NCBI GenBank assembly: GCA_014846205.1
Contig: RKAY01000157.1
Location: 1-13,052 of the forward strand
Direction of reading: 5' to 3'
Length of the DNA: 13,052 nucleotides
From: Collinsella aerofaciens
Lineage (GTDB): Bacteria > Actinomycetota > Coriobacteriia > Coriobacteriales > Coriobacteriaceae
Shown here: in pieces, positions 1 to 7,551 of the stretch
Layout of the letters: each line of letters opens with the position of its first letter
Position numbering within the stretch: the first letter of the stretch is position 1
Translations under genes and position numbers: made by a program
The notes under the pieces: generated by a model
Databases searched by the model: none
The model's input: only the letters and a program-made list of their open reading frames with translations
Told to the model about the DNA's origin: nothing

Positions 1-1
1 G

Positions 2-712
2 ATCCTCGCCTCCATCGGCTTTGGCACCCGCGTGACCACCGACGACGTATACCAGCAGGGCATCCGTACCATCGGCGCCGAGGACATCGCCCAGGCCCGC
101 GAGCTCGGCTACGCCATCAAGCTGCTGGGCATCGCCCGCAACACCGACGCCGGCGTCGACGTCCGCGTACACCCCACGCTGATCCCCGCCGACCACATGC
201 TTGCCAAGGTCAACGGCGCCATGAACGCTGTCTACGTGGTAGGCGATGCCGTGGGCGAGACCATGTTCTACGGTGCCGGCGCAGGCTCCTTCCCCACCGC
301 GAGCGCCGTCGTGGGCGATATCCTGTCGCTCTCCGAGCAGATCAGCCGCGGCGTGGCCCCGCTGCCCGAGATCGAGCCCTATGGTCACAACCTCGCCTTT
401 AAGCCCATGGACGAGCTCCAGACCAAGTACTATGTGCGCCTGAAGGTCGCCGACCGCGTGGGCGCCCTGTCCGAGACGGTCGACATCTTTGCCAAGCACA
501 ACATCTCGATCTCGCTCATCAACCAGGTCGAGGACGGCAAGTCGGGCGTTAGCGATGCCTGCTCGGTCATTTTCCTGACGCACCGCGCACTCGAGAAGGA
601 CGTCCAGGCTGCCGCCGCCGAGCTTGCCAGCGTCGACTGCGTGGCCGAGGTCGCCAACGTCCTGCGTATCGAGGACGTCGAGGCCTGGACCGAAGGCGTT
701 ATGGCCAACTAA
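2..712 (+). CDS. hom: Homoserine dehydrogenase, C-terminal part (5' truncated by window)
   Basis: Homoserine dehydrogenase reduces aspartate semialdehyde to homoserine with NAD(P)H, the branch point to threonine and methionine in the cytoplasm. The frame is open from base 2, so the gene starts left of the window; 236 residues are visible of a usual ~430. The visible part begins with ILASIGFGTRV, typical of the catalytic/dimer domain, and contains the conserved YGAGAGSFPTASAVVGD segment. The catalytic Lys/Asp region should lie just upstream, outside the window. From about KYYVRLKVADRVGALSE to VANVLRIED there is a C-terminal ACT domain, which in this family is linked to feedback inhibition by threonine. 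The gene ends with TAA and is followed 31 nt later by a strong terminator, so it is the last gene of its transcript. The GTG at 32 is internal and is not the true start. Neighbouring thrB/thrC are not visible. Confidence 0.93.
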   Translation: MLASIGFGTRVTTDDVYQQGIRTIGAEDIAQARELGYAIKLLGIARNTDAGVDVRVHPTLIPADHMLAKVNGAMNAVYVVGDAVGETMFYGAGAGSFPTASAVVGDILSLSEQISRGVAPLPEIEPYGHNLAFKPMDELQTKYYVRLKVADRVGALSETVDIFAKHNISISLINQVEDGKSGVSDACSVIFLTHRALEKDVQAAAAELASVDCVAEVANVLRIEDVEAWTEGVMAN

Positions 713-743
713 CCCAACGCTCGCCTAGCAATACGCGCCTTGA

Positions 744-777
744 GGGCTCCCGTCCGATGTGGGACGGGAGCCCTTTT
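744..777 (+). terminator. Intrinsic terminator after homoserine dehydrogenase
   Basis: A perfect 12-bp GC-rich stem (744-755 with 762-773) with a 6-nt loop GATGTG is followed by TTTT at 774-777. It lies 31 nt after the hom stop codon on the same strand and isolates hom from the downstream dehydrogenase. Confidence 0.9.
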
Positions 778-825
778 GTCACCTGCCCTAAGCACAACGG
801 CAGAGCATATTTGCGCGAGCCGCTC

Positions 826-854
826 ATCGGTAACGCGGGCTACCGTTCACCGAT
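826..854. promoter_or_regulatory. Dyad upstream of the short-chain dehydrogenase
   Basis: ATCGGTAACG at 826-835 is matched by CGTTCACCGAT at 844-854. This gives ten complementary pairs with one bulged C and an 8-nt loop. It lies about 70 nt upstream of the SDR start in the 149-nt gap after the hom terminator. It could be an operator or a leader hairpin. No convincing -35/-10 pair was found near it, so the role is a guess. Confidence 0.35.
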
Positions 855-926
855 ATGCAAACGCGGCCGATTCCGGCTACCGCTACGCTTTGTTGCGAAT
901 GTCCGCCCGCGATGAGAGGAAGCACC

Positions 927-1676
927 ATGTTGCTCGAGGGCAAGAAAGCAATCATCACCGGAGGCACGCGCGGTATCGGCTATGCCATCGCCTGCCGTTT
1001 TATCGAGGAAGGCGCTGCCGTCACCGTCTTTGGCTCACGCCAGGAGACTGCCGACGCGGCCGTTGAGAAGCTGGCAGCCGCCTATCCCGACGCCAAGGTC
1101 TGGGGCCGCTCCTGCGACCTCACCTCGCTCGAAGCCGTGACCGAGGCCTTTACCCAGGCTGCCGCCGACATGGGCGGCTTGGACACGGTCGTCAACAATG
1201 CCGGCATCTCCCAGCGCTCGCCGCTCCTTAACTATACGGCCGAGGAGTTCGCAAAGGTCATGGACCTCAACGTCGTCGCCGTCTTTAACGGTCACCAAGC
1301 TGCCGCCAAGATCATGACCGAGGCCGGCCACGGCGGCACCATCACTACCACAAGCTCGATGGTCGCCAAGTACGGCCAGCCCTCCGGCGTCGGTTACCCC
1401 ACGTCCAAGTTTGCCGTCAACGGCATGGTCCAGTCGCTCTCGCGCGAGCTCGCCCCCATGGGCATCCGCGTCAACGCCGTTGCCCCAGGCGTAACCAAGA
1501 CCGATATGGTCGCCAACCTGCCCGAAGAGGTCATCAAGCCCATCATCGCCACTATTCCGCTGGGACGCATGGGCGAGCCCGAGGACGTTGCCAACGCCTT
1601 CGTTTTCCTGGCGAGCGACATGTCCTCCTATGTCACGGGCGCCATCCTCCCCGTCGACGGAGCAGCCCGCTCCTAA
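927..1676 (+). CDS. Short-chain dehydrogenase/reductase, BaiA-like (possible hydroxysteroid dehydrogenase)
   Basis: This is a cytoplasmic classical SDR of 249 aa that oxidises or reduces an alcohol/ketone with NAD(P). Visible motifs are the nucleotide-binding TGGTRGIG (residues 11-18), NNAG (90-93), the active-site Asn in DLN (115), and the catalytic Ser144, Tyr157 and Lys161 (YPTSK). The C-terminal VDGA is typical of the family. From memory, the length and many segments (TGGTRGIG, FNG, GVGYP-SK, VAPGV-TDM, FLASD, VDGA-R) match clostridial BaiA 3alpha-hydroxysteroid dehydrogenases. A 3-oxoacyl-ACP reductase-like enzyme is the main alternative. Ser37-Arg38 after the second strand, with no acidic residue there, suggests NADPH rather than NADH. 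The start at 927 is chosen because GAGAGGA lies 6 nt upstream; an in-frame ATG at 855 lacks such a site and adds 24 residues with no SDR character. It appears monocistronic. Confidence 0.88.
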   Translation: MLLEGKKAIITGGTRGIGYAIACRFIEEGAAVTVFGSRQETADAAVEKLAAAYPDAKVWGRSCDLTSLEAVTEAFTQAAADMGGLDTVVNNAGISQRSPLLNYTAEEFAKVMDLNVVAVFNGHQAAAKIMTEAGHGGTITTTSSMVAKYGQPSGVGYPTSKFAVNGMVQSLSRELAPMGIRVNAVAPGVTKTDMVANLPEEVIKPIIATIPLGRMGEPEDVANAFVFLASDMSSYVTGAILPVDGAARS

Positions 1677-1720
1677 AGGTCGAAAGTTTCGGCTTCGAAC
1701 CTCAACAGAGCTCAACGCAA

Positions 1721-1759
1721 AAGGCGCGCTGTCTGCATCAACCGCAGGCAGCGCGCCTT
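1721..1759. terminator. Terminator-like hairpin between convergent genes
   Basis: The two arms are 1721-1736 and 1744-1759, with 16 pairs including one G-U and a 7-nt loop ATCAACC. It lies 44 nt after the SDR stop. The tail on the plus strand (CTTCTTCTGTTT) is only moderately T-rich. Read on the minus strand, the arms end in AAGG/CCTT and continue as TTTTGC, so it may work in both directions. For the antiporter it would lie about 200 nt past the stop codon. Confidence 0.7.
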
Positions 1760-1772
1760 CTTCTGTTTGTAA

Positions 1773-1945
1773 GGGAAACTGCGTCCCGGTATTTCAGCTC
1801 AGAACGGGACGTAGCTTCCCTCAGGGCCTTCTTTCGGAAACTATGTCCCATTCTGGGCGCGGATTCTGGGGCACGCTTTCCGCAACGGGCCTCTTGCGGA
1901 AAGCGTGTCCCACTCTGGGCGCCAATTCCGGGATGCGTTTTCCGC
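1773..1945. repeat. Three tandem ~48-bp hairpin units (REP/BIME-like), first unit inverted
   Basis: Unit A spans 1773-1820 (stem arms 1773-1788 and 1805-1820), unit B 1835-1882 (arms 1835-1850 and 1867-1882) and unit C 1896-1945 (arms 1896-1911 and 1930-1945). Each arm has the form GGAAA-n5-TCCC or its complement, with a 16- to 18-nt loop. Units B and C share the loop core TCTGGGCGC. The reverse complement of A has TCTGAGCTG in the same place, so A is in the opposite orientation. B and C are preceded by similar spacers (GGGCCTTCTTT, GGGCCTCTT), and unit starts are 61-62 nt apart. Compensating changes and G-U pairs keep the stems. The array ends 11 nt before the antiporter stop codon. No coding frame fits it. 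Confidence 0.8.
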
Positions 1946-1956
1946 GGCGACGTTGG

Positions 1957-3519
1957 CTACCTGCCGTCGTCGTCCTGGGCTTCATCGCTCGCATAGAGCT
2001 CCAGCATGCGGCGGCGGTATTCGCGCACGGCAAGCTTGGCGCGCTCCAGGCGGCGGCGCTCGCGCGGAGTCAACTCGGACGGGTCAACCTCGTCTCCATA
2101 GGTCTTATCGGCAAGAAGATGCGCCGCGTCCACGATGCGGGCATCGATGTGGCCGCTCGCCGCCTCGGCTGAAAGACGTTCGGCAATCGTATCGAGCGTA
2201 GGCAGGCCCTCAAATACGCGGCCATGGCCATGCGAGGTCAGCAGCTCGTGCTCTCGTGCGAGCAGACTCGCCAAATCGTGATGGGCGCGCAGAATGTCGA
2301 GCGCATCGGATGGATGCTCGGCAACTTCTGCCACGGCGGCGACCGGCGCGGCGTCGACCACGCGGTAGAAGAGCTGCGCGAGCAATGGCATCAAGAACAC
2401 CGTGATGGCGCCGGCGGCGACCATAACCGACGCGATATCCTGCGATAGCGCGCCCGCGTTGACGGCAACGCTCGTCACGGCAACGATGATCGGCAACGCC
2501 GTGGTGCAGTACAGGGCCACGGTAATGCGGCCATACGCCGAAACGTCGCGCGTCGCGGGACAAATGCTCATAGAAATAAGAATGGGCACCGCGCGAATGA
2601 TCAGCAGCGCCACGATAAAGCCCGCGAGCAGCCCGGGACGCGACGCCACGGCCGTCAGGTCGATCTTTGCGCCCGACACGGTAAAGAACACCGGAATCAA
2701 AAAGCCGTAGGCCAGGCCGTCGAGCTTGGTCTCGAGCGTATGGTTGCCCTCGGGGATGATGTAGCGCAGGACAAAGCCGGCGGCAAAAGAACCCAACACG
2801 ATATCGAGGTCAAAGACGGCCGAGAACGCCACGAGCGTGACTAGGATGAGCACGGTCAGGCGCACGAAGGTCTGCGACGTGGTATCGGCGCGCTCCTCGA
2901 CAAACGCAAAGAAGCGGCTGCCGACGCGCTTGGAGCGGCTCGGGACCACGGCAAGCAACACGCACACGGCCGCAAACAAGCCCAAGATCAACAACGTCTG
3001 AATTCCCGTGCGGGCAGACAGCAGCACCGACATGGCGAGCACGGGACCGAGCTCGCCCCAGGTGCCATACGCGAGAATCGAGTCGCCCACACGCGTGCCG
3101 GTGAGCGAGCGCTCACGCATGATGGGCACGAGCGTGCCGAGCGCCGTCGAAGTAAGGGCGAGCGTCACGGCGATACCGTCGAAATGGCTGACCGAGAACC
3201 ATGGGGTAAAGCGCACGGCAAGCCAGGCGATACCAAACGTGACGACCCACGTCGCCATACCGTAGCGTCCCTCGACGCCCGTGATGCTCTTGGGGTCGAT
3301 CTCAAAGCCGGCGAGCAGGAACAAAAAGGCCAGACCGAGCTCGGACACAAGCGAGACCTCGGCATCCACATGGATGACGCCGAGCATATGTGGGCCCAGC
3401 ACCGCGCCGAACACGAGCAAAAAGACCGTTTCGGGAACGGGCTTTCCGGGAATCGCCGAGGCGATGAAGGGGCTTGCAAAGGCCACGAGCGCGATGATGG
3501 CGAGTGAAACGAATGCCAT
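1957..3519 (-). CDS. Cation:proton antiporter, CPA2 (Kef/NapA-like) family
   Basis: This 520-aa membrane protein probably exchanges Na+ or K+ for H+ across the cytoplasmic membrane. About 11-13 hydrophobic segments fill residues 1-385. Family motifs are FLLAGFEID (67-75), TSTALG (123-128) and GSFAAGF (243-249). Near residues 150-160 the sequence YGTWGELGPV places Glu156 where many relatives have an Asp pair or QD, so ion choice cannot be predicted. A hydrophilic tail of about 135 residues (386-520) is charged and helical, with an Arg/Glu-rich end (RERRRLERAK) and no visible Rossmann (RCK/TrkA-N) glycine motif, unlike KefB/KefC. ATG at 3517-3519 is preceded by AAAGG about 6 nt upstream. The gene is divergent from purL and convergent with the SDR gene. 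Codon use matches its neighbours. Confidence 0.88.
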   Translation of the reverse strand: MAFVSLAIIALVAFASPFIASAIPGKPVPETVFLLVFGAVLGPHMLGVIHVDAEVSLVSELGLAFLFLLAGFEIDPKSITGVEGRYGMATWVVTFGIAWLAVRFTPWFSVSHFDGIAVTLALTSTALGTLVPIMRERSLTGTRVGDSILAYGTWGELGPVLAMSVLLSARTGIQTLLILGLFAAVCVLLAVVPSRSKRVGSRFFAFVEERADTTSQTFVRLTVLILVTLVAFSAVFDLDIVLGSFAAGFVLRYIIPEGNHTLETKLDGLAYGFLIPVFFTVSGAKIDLTAVASRPGLLAGFIVALLIIRAVPILISMSICPATRDVSAYGRITVALYCTTALPIIVAVTSVAVNAGALSQDIASVMVAAGAITVFLMPLLAQLFYRVVDAAPVAAVAEVAEHPSDALDILRAHHDLASLLAREHELLTSHGHGRVFEGLPTLDTIAERLSAEAASGHIDARIVDAAHLLADKTYGDEVDPSELTPRERRRLERAKLAVREYRRRMLELYASDEAQDDDGR

Positions 3520-3546
3520 GTGATGCCTTTCTCTTGTTTGCGCTTC

Positions 3547-3555
3547 ACTGTAGCA
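3547..3555 (-). promoter_or_regulatory. Possible extended -10 for the antiporter gene
   Basis: On the minus strand the sequence reads TGCTACAGT, an extended -10 (TGn plus a near TATAAT hexamer) at 3547-3555, about 28 nt upstream of the ATG. A TTGAGG at 3566-3571 is only 13 nt away, too close for a normal -35. The call rests on the -10 alone. Confidence 0.35.
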
Positions 3556-3588
3556 CCCTCGCCGTCCTCAACGCGCCGCGAGCTGTCG

Positions 3589-3594
3589 TATCAT
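3589..3594 (+). promoter_or_regulatory. Possible -10 element for purL
   Basis: TATCAT matches five of six positions of the -10 consensus and lies about 110 nt upstream of the purL start, in the divergent gap. No good -35 is visible at 16-18 nt. Transcription from here would give a leader of about 100 nt, in which I recognise no purine riboswitch or other known element. Confidence 0.3.
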
Positions 3595-3703
3595 AGTGAG
3601 GCTTACAAACATGTGGCTCAAGGCGACCGCGAGGCTAGCCCCGCAAACCGACCGCTGCCGCATACCGTACCGTACGCCCAACCGATCAGGAAGGCAGGAA
3701 CCA

Positions 3704-6700
3704 ATGGTCTCTCGTATCTACGTGGAGAAGAAACCCGGGTTCGACGTCGAGGCTCAGCAGCTCAAGGGCGAGCTGACCGAGATTCTCGGCATCAAGGGCA
3801 TCGAGGCCCTGAGGATCATCAACCGCTACGACGTCGAGGGCATCGACGAGGAGCTTTTCCGCTCCTGCGTGCCGACCGTCTTTAGCGAGCCCCAGGTCGA
3901 TGTGACCTACGACGAGCTCCCCGCAAGCGATGGCGCCGTCTTTGCCGTCGAATTCCTGCCTGGCCAGTTTGACCAGCGCGCCGACTCAGCCAGCGAGTGC
4001 GTGCAGCTCATCAGCCAGGGCGAGCGCCCCGCCGTGCGCTCCGCCAAGGTCTATATGATCTCGGGCGCTCTGGACGAGGCCGCCGTCGAGACCATCAAGC
4101 ACTACGTGGTGAACCCCGTCGAGGCGCGCATCGCCTCGCTCGACCTGCCCAAGACGCTGTACATGGAGACCCCCGAGCCTGCGCCCGTCGAGGTGCTCGA
4201 CGGCTTCCGCGAGCTCGACGAGGCCGGCCTTGCCGCCTTTATCTCCGAGCGCGGTCTTGCCATGGACGAGGCGGACATCGCCTTCTGCCAGCAGTACTTC
4301 CGCGATGAGGGTCGCGACCCCACCATCACCGAGATCCGCGTGATCGACACCTATTGGTCCGACCACTGCCGCCACACCACCTTCGGCACCGTCCTGGATG
4401 ACGTGACGATCGACGACGCCGTGGTGCAGCAGGCCTTCGACCGCTACATGGAGATGCGCCACGAGCTCGGTCGCGACGCCAAGCCCGTCTGCCTCATGGA
4501 CATGGGCACCATCGGCGCCAAGTACCTCAAGAAGACCGGCGTCATGACCGATGTCGACGAATCCGAGGAGATCAACGCCTGCACCGTCAAGGTGAAGGTC
4601 GATGTCGATGGCGAGGACCAGGACTGGCTGTTCCTGTTTAAAAACGAGACCCACAACCACCCGACCGAGATCGAGCCCTTCGGCGGTGCCGCCACCTGCG
4701 TGGGCGGCGCTATCCGTGACCCGCTCTCGGGCCGCAGCTATGTGTATCAGGCCATGCGCGTCACCGGTGCCGGCGACCCCACCGTCCCGGTTTCCGAGAC
4801 GCTCGAGGGCAAGCTGCCGCAGCGCAAGCTCGTGACCACTGCCGCCGCCGGCTACTCCAGCTACGGCAACCAGATCGGCCTTGCCACCGGTCAGGTCAGC
4901 GAACTCTATCACCCCGGCTACGTGGCCAAGCGCATGGAGGTCGGCGCCGTCGTGGGCGCTACCCCGGCAAACCACGTGCGCCGCGAGTGCCCCGCCCCCA
5001 CCGACAAGATCATCCTGCTGGGCGGCCGCACCGGCCGTGACGGCATCGGTGGCGCCACCGGCTCCTCCAAGACTCAGAACACCGAGTCCATCGAGACCTC
5101 GGGTGCCGAGGTCCAGAAGGGCAACGCCCCGGTCGAGCGCAAACTGCAGCGCCTGTTCCGCCGCGGCGACGCCTGCCGTCTGATCAAGCGCTGCAACGAC
5201 TTTGGCGCCGGCGGCGTCTCGGTCGCCGTGGGCGAGCTTGCCGACGGCCTGTATGTCGACCTGGACACCGTGACCAAGAAGTACGACGGCCTGGACGGCA
5301 CCGAGCTCGCTATCTCCGAATCCCAGGAGCGCATGGCCTGCGCCGTCGCCGACGGTGACGTCGAGGAGTTCATGGGCTACGCCGCCGAGGAGAACCTGGA
5401 GGCGACCGTTATCGCCGAGGTCACCGCCGAGCCGCGCATGCGCATGGCCTGGAACGGCGTCGCCATCGTCGACCTGTCCCGTGAGTTCCTCAACTCCAAC
5501 GGCGCGCCCAAGCACCAGGTCGCTCACGTGTGCGCCCGCAGCGTGTGGCAGCCCAGCTGGGCCGGCACCACGCTCGCCGAGCGCATGACCTCGCTGGTCA
5601 CCGACCTCAACGTCGCCTCCAACAAGGGCCTTTCCGAGCGCTTCGACTCCACCATCGGTGCCGCAACCGTGCTCATGCCCTTTGGCGGCAAGACGCAGCT
5701 CACCCCCAGCTCGGCCATGGTCGCCAAGTTCCCCGTGGACGGCGAGACCACCACGGCGAGCGCCATGGCATGGGGCTTCAACCCCTACCTGATGGAAGCC
5801 GACCAGTTTGCCGGCGCTTACCTGTCTGTGGTCGAGTCCATCGCCAAGCTCGTGGCCGCCGGCTTTGAGCACAAGCACGCCTACCTCTCCTTCCAGGAGT
5901 ACTTCGAGCGTCTGCGCACCGAAGCCGAGCGCTGGGGCAAGCCCACGGCAGCCGTCCTGGGCGCCCTCATGGCCCAGGTCGACCTGGGCGCCGGCGCCAT
6001 CGGCGGCAAGGACTCCATGAGCGGCTCGTTTGAGGACGAGGCCGGCGAGCTCAACGTCCCGCCGACCCTCATCAGCTTCGCCGTGGCCGTGGGCAAGGCG
6101 GCCCGCGCTGTCTCGCCCGAGTTCAAGGGCCTCACGCACCGCGTCGTCCGCATCGCCCCCGCCACCTATGGCGAGGACTACCGCCCCGACGCCCAACAGC
6201 TGCTCGCCGCGTTTGACGCCGTCGAGGCGCTCACCGCCAACGGCAATGCCCTGGCCGTCTCTACGCCCGGCTACGGCTGCGGCGCCGAGAGCCTCTTTAA
6301 GATGTGCGTCGGCAACCAGATCGGTATCGAGCTTGCCGAGGATGTGGACGTGGAGAGCCTCTTCACCCCGCTCTACGGCAGCTTTATCGTCGAGCTCGCC
6401 GATGACGCCGAGCTGCCCGAGGTCGCCGACGGCGTTGTCGTCGAGCCCCTGGGCACCACCGTTGAGGGCTACGTCATCGATACTGGCTCCGAGGTCATCG
6501 AGCTCGCCGAGCTCCAGGAGGCCTGGGAGAGCGGTATCGAGAGCGTTTTCGCCTACCGCAGCGCCGGCGAGACCGCCGAGGTCAAGACCATCGACTTCCG
6601 CGCCAAGGACATCCACGTGTACGGCGGCGCCAAGATCGCCCGCCCGCGCGTGGTTACCCCCGTGTTCCCCGGCAACAACTGCGAATACGATAGTGCCCGT

Positions 6701-7450
6701 GCCTTCCGCGCCGCCGGTGCTGAGGCCGACACCTTCGTGATCAACAACCTCACGCCCGAGGCCGTCGCCGAGAGCACCCACGAGCTCGCCCGCCGCATCC
6801 GTGCAAGCCAGATTGTCATGATCCCTGGCGGCTTCTCGGGCGGCGACGAGCCCGATGGCTCCGCCAAGTTCATCACGGCGTTCTTCCGCGCTCCCGAGGT
6901 CACCGAGGCAGTCCGCGACCTGCTCAAGGCCCGCGACGGCCTGATGCTGGGCATCTGCAACGGCTTCCAGGCCCTGATCAAGCTCGGTCTGGTGCCCTAC
7001 GGTGACATCGTCGACGCCACGCCCGATGCGCCCACGCTGACGTTCAACACCATCGGTCGTCACCAGAGCCGTCTGGTGCGCACTCGCATCTCGTCCAATC
7101 TGTCCCCGTGGCTGTCGCAGTGCAGCCTGGACGACCCCTACACCGTCGCCATCAGCCACGGCGAGGGCCGCTTTGTCGCCAACGACGAGGTGCTCGCCCA
7201 GCTGATCGCCAACGGCCAGGTCGCCACGCAGTACGTGGGCGAGGACGGCAAGCCCAGCATGGATCTTTCCGTCAACCCCAACGGCTCCGCACTTGCCATC
7301 GAGGGCATCACGAGCCCCGACGGCCGCGTCCTGGGCAAGATGGGCCATGCCGAGCGTCGCGGCGACAACCTGTACCGCAACGTGCCCGAGCATGTCCCCG
7401 GCGACAAGTTCATGCCGATCTTTGAGAGCGGCGTAGCCTACTTCGCTTAA
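3704..7450 (+). CDS. purL: Phosphoribosylformylglycinamidine (FGAM) synthase, single-chain
   Basis: PurL converts FGAR, ATP and glutamine to FGAM in step four of purine synthesis (cytoplasm). At 1248 aa it is the large fused form. It has an N-terminal PurS-like domain (from VSRIYVEKK), a linker, two AIRS-like ATP/FGAR halves and a C-terminal class I glutaminase. Visible motifs are YWSDHCRHTTF, FKNETHNHPTEIEPFGG, GRTGRDGIGGATGSS and GGKDSMSGS. In the glutaminase, GICNGFQ carries the nucleophile Cys1085, and GHAER carries His1215 and Glu1217; this spacing agrees with the E. coli triad as I recall it. ISHGEGR is also present. The start at 3704 is chosen for the AGGAAGGCAGGA run just upstream and because the protein then begins as the family does. 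An in-frame GTG at 3596 would add 36 residues of unrelated composition. No other pur genes are visible, so it appears monocistronic. Confidence 0.97.
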   Translation: MVSRIYVEKKPGFDVEAQQLKGELTEILGIKGIEALRIINRYDVEGIDEELFRSCVPTVFSEPQVDVTYDELPASDGAVFAVEFLPGQFDQRADSASECVQLISQGERPAVRSAKVYMISGALDEAAVETIKHYVVNPVEARIASLDLPKTLYMETPEPAPVEVLDGFRELDEAGLAAFISERGLAMDEADIAFCQQYFRDEGRDPTITEIRVIDTYWSDHCRHTTFGTVLDDVTIDDAVVQQAFDRYMEMRHELGRDAKPVCLMDMGTIGAKYLKKTGVMTDVDESEEINACTVKVKVDVDGEDQDWLFLFKNETHNHPTEIEPFGGAATCVGGAIRDPLSGRSYVYQAMRVTGAGDPTVPVSETLEGKLPQRKLVTTAAAGYSSYGNQIGLATGQVSELYHPGYVAKRMEVGAVVGATPANHVRRECPAPTDKIILLGGRTGRDGIGGATGSSKTQNTESIETSGAEVQKGNAPVERKLQRLFRRGDACRLIKRCNDFGAGGVSVAVGELADGLYVDLDTVTKKYDGLDGTELAISESQERMACAVADGDVEEFMGYAAEENLEATVIAEVTAEPRMRMAWNGVAIVDLSREFLNSNGAPKHQVAHVCARSVWQPSWAGTTLAERMTSLVTDLNVASNKGLSERFDSTIGAATVLMPFGGKTQLTPSSAMVAKFPVDGETTTASAMAWGFNPYLMEADQFAGAYLSVVESIAKLVAAGFEHKHAYLSFQEYFERLRTEAERWGKPTAAVLGALMAQVDLGAGAIGGKDSMSGSFEDEAGELNVPPTLISFAVAVGKAARAVSPEFKGLTHRVVRIAPATYGEDYRPDAQQLLAAFDAVEALTANGNALAVSTPGYGCGAESLFKMCVGNQIGIELAEDVDVESLFTPLYGSFIVELADDAELPEVADGVVVEPLGTTVEGYVIDTGSEVIELAELQEAWESGIESVFAYRSAGETAEVKTIDFRAKDIHVYGGAKIARPRVVTPVFPGNNCEYDSARAFRAAGAEADTFVINNLTPEAVAESTHELARRIRASQIVMIPGGFSGGDEPDGSAKFITAFFRAPEVTEAVRDLLKARDGLMLGICNGFQALIKLGLVPYGDIVDATPDAPTLTFNTIGRHQSRLVRTRISSNLSPWLSQCSLDDPYTVAISHGEGRFVANDEVLAQLIANGQVATQYVGEDGKPSMDLSVNPNGSALAIEGITSPDGRVLGKMGHAERRGDNLYRNVPEHVPGDKFMPIFESGVAYFA

Positions 7451-7465
7451 AGCTTTCCCATCGGG

Positions 7466-7471
7466 TACAAT
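7466..7471 (+). promoter_or_regulatory. Possible -10 element upstream of the purL/EamA terminator
   Basis: TACAAT lies 15 nt past the purL stop codon and 16 nt before the terminator stem. The best -35 at 17-18 nt is poor (TTCGCT). If active, it would start transcripts that run straight into the terminator at 7488 before reaching the EamA gene. Confidence 0.35.
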
Positions 7472-7487
7472 CCCCTCGGGTAACAAC

Positions 7488-7524
7488 ACCCGCCACCGGC
7501 ACGCCCGGTGGCGGGTTCTTTTTT
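7488..7524 (+). terminator. Intrinsic terminator after purL, before the EamA gene
   Basis: A perfect 12-bp stem (7488-7499 with 7505-7516) and a 5-nt loop CACGC are followed by TCTTTTTT. It lies 37 nt after the purL stop and ends 27 nt before the next start codon. CGGGT at 7477-7481 can pair with ACCCG at 7488-7492, the start of the left arm, which would be a weak competing hairpin. Confidence 0.93.
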
Positions 7525-7551
7525 GCTTTGCGCGTATAGGAGAAGGACATC

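Noticed and set aside
1035..1715. 226-codon minus-strand open frame over the dehydrogenase
   Set aside because: Same kind of shadow; Gly/Val/Asp-rich, with no motif and no ribosome site that makes sense.
1773..1945. CRISPR array
   Set aside because: The units are long imperfect palindromes with short similar spacers and mixed orientation, not identical direct repeats with unique spacers. No cas gene is present.
1588..2172. Plus-strand open frame across the hairpin array
   Set aside because: It runs through a terminator-like hairpin and palindromic repeats and into the antiporter antisense. Its composition is not protein-like.
3596..3703. Purine riboswitch or 36-codon N-terminal extension upstream of purL
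   Set aside because: No purine riboswitch core was recognised, and the extension has no resemblance to PurL N-termini, while a good ribosome site precedes 3704.
3986..7489. Very long open frame on the minus strand opposite purL
   Set aside because: It is the shadow of purL, produced by GC-rich codon bias. Its translation is low-complexity Gly/Ala/Asp/His/Leu-rich with no domain, while purL motifs are unmistakable.
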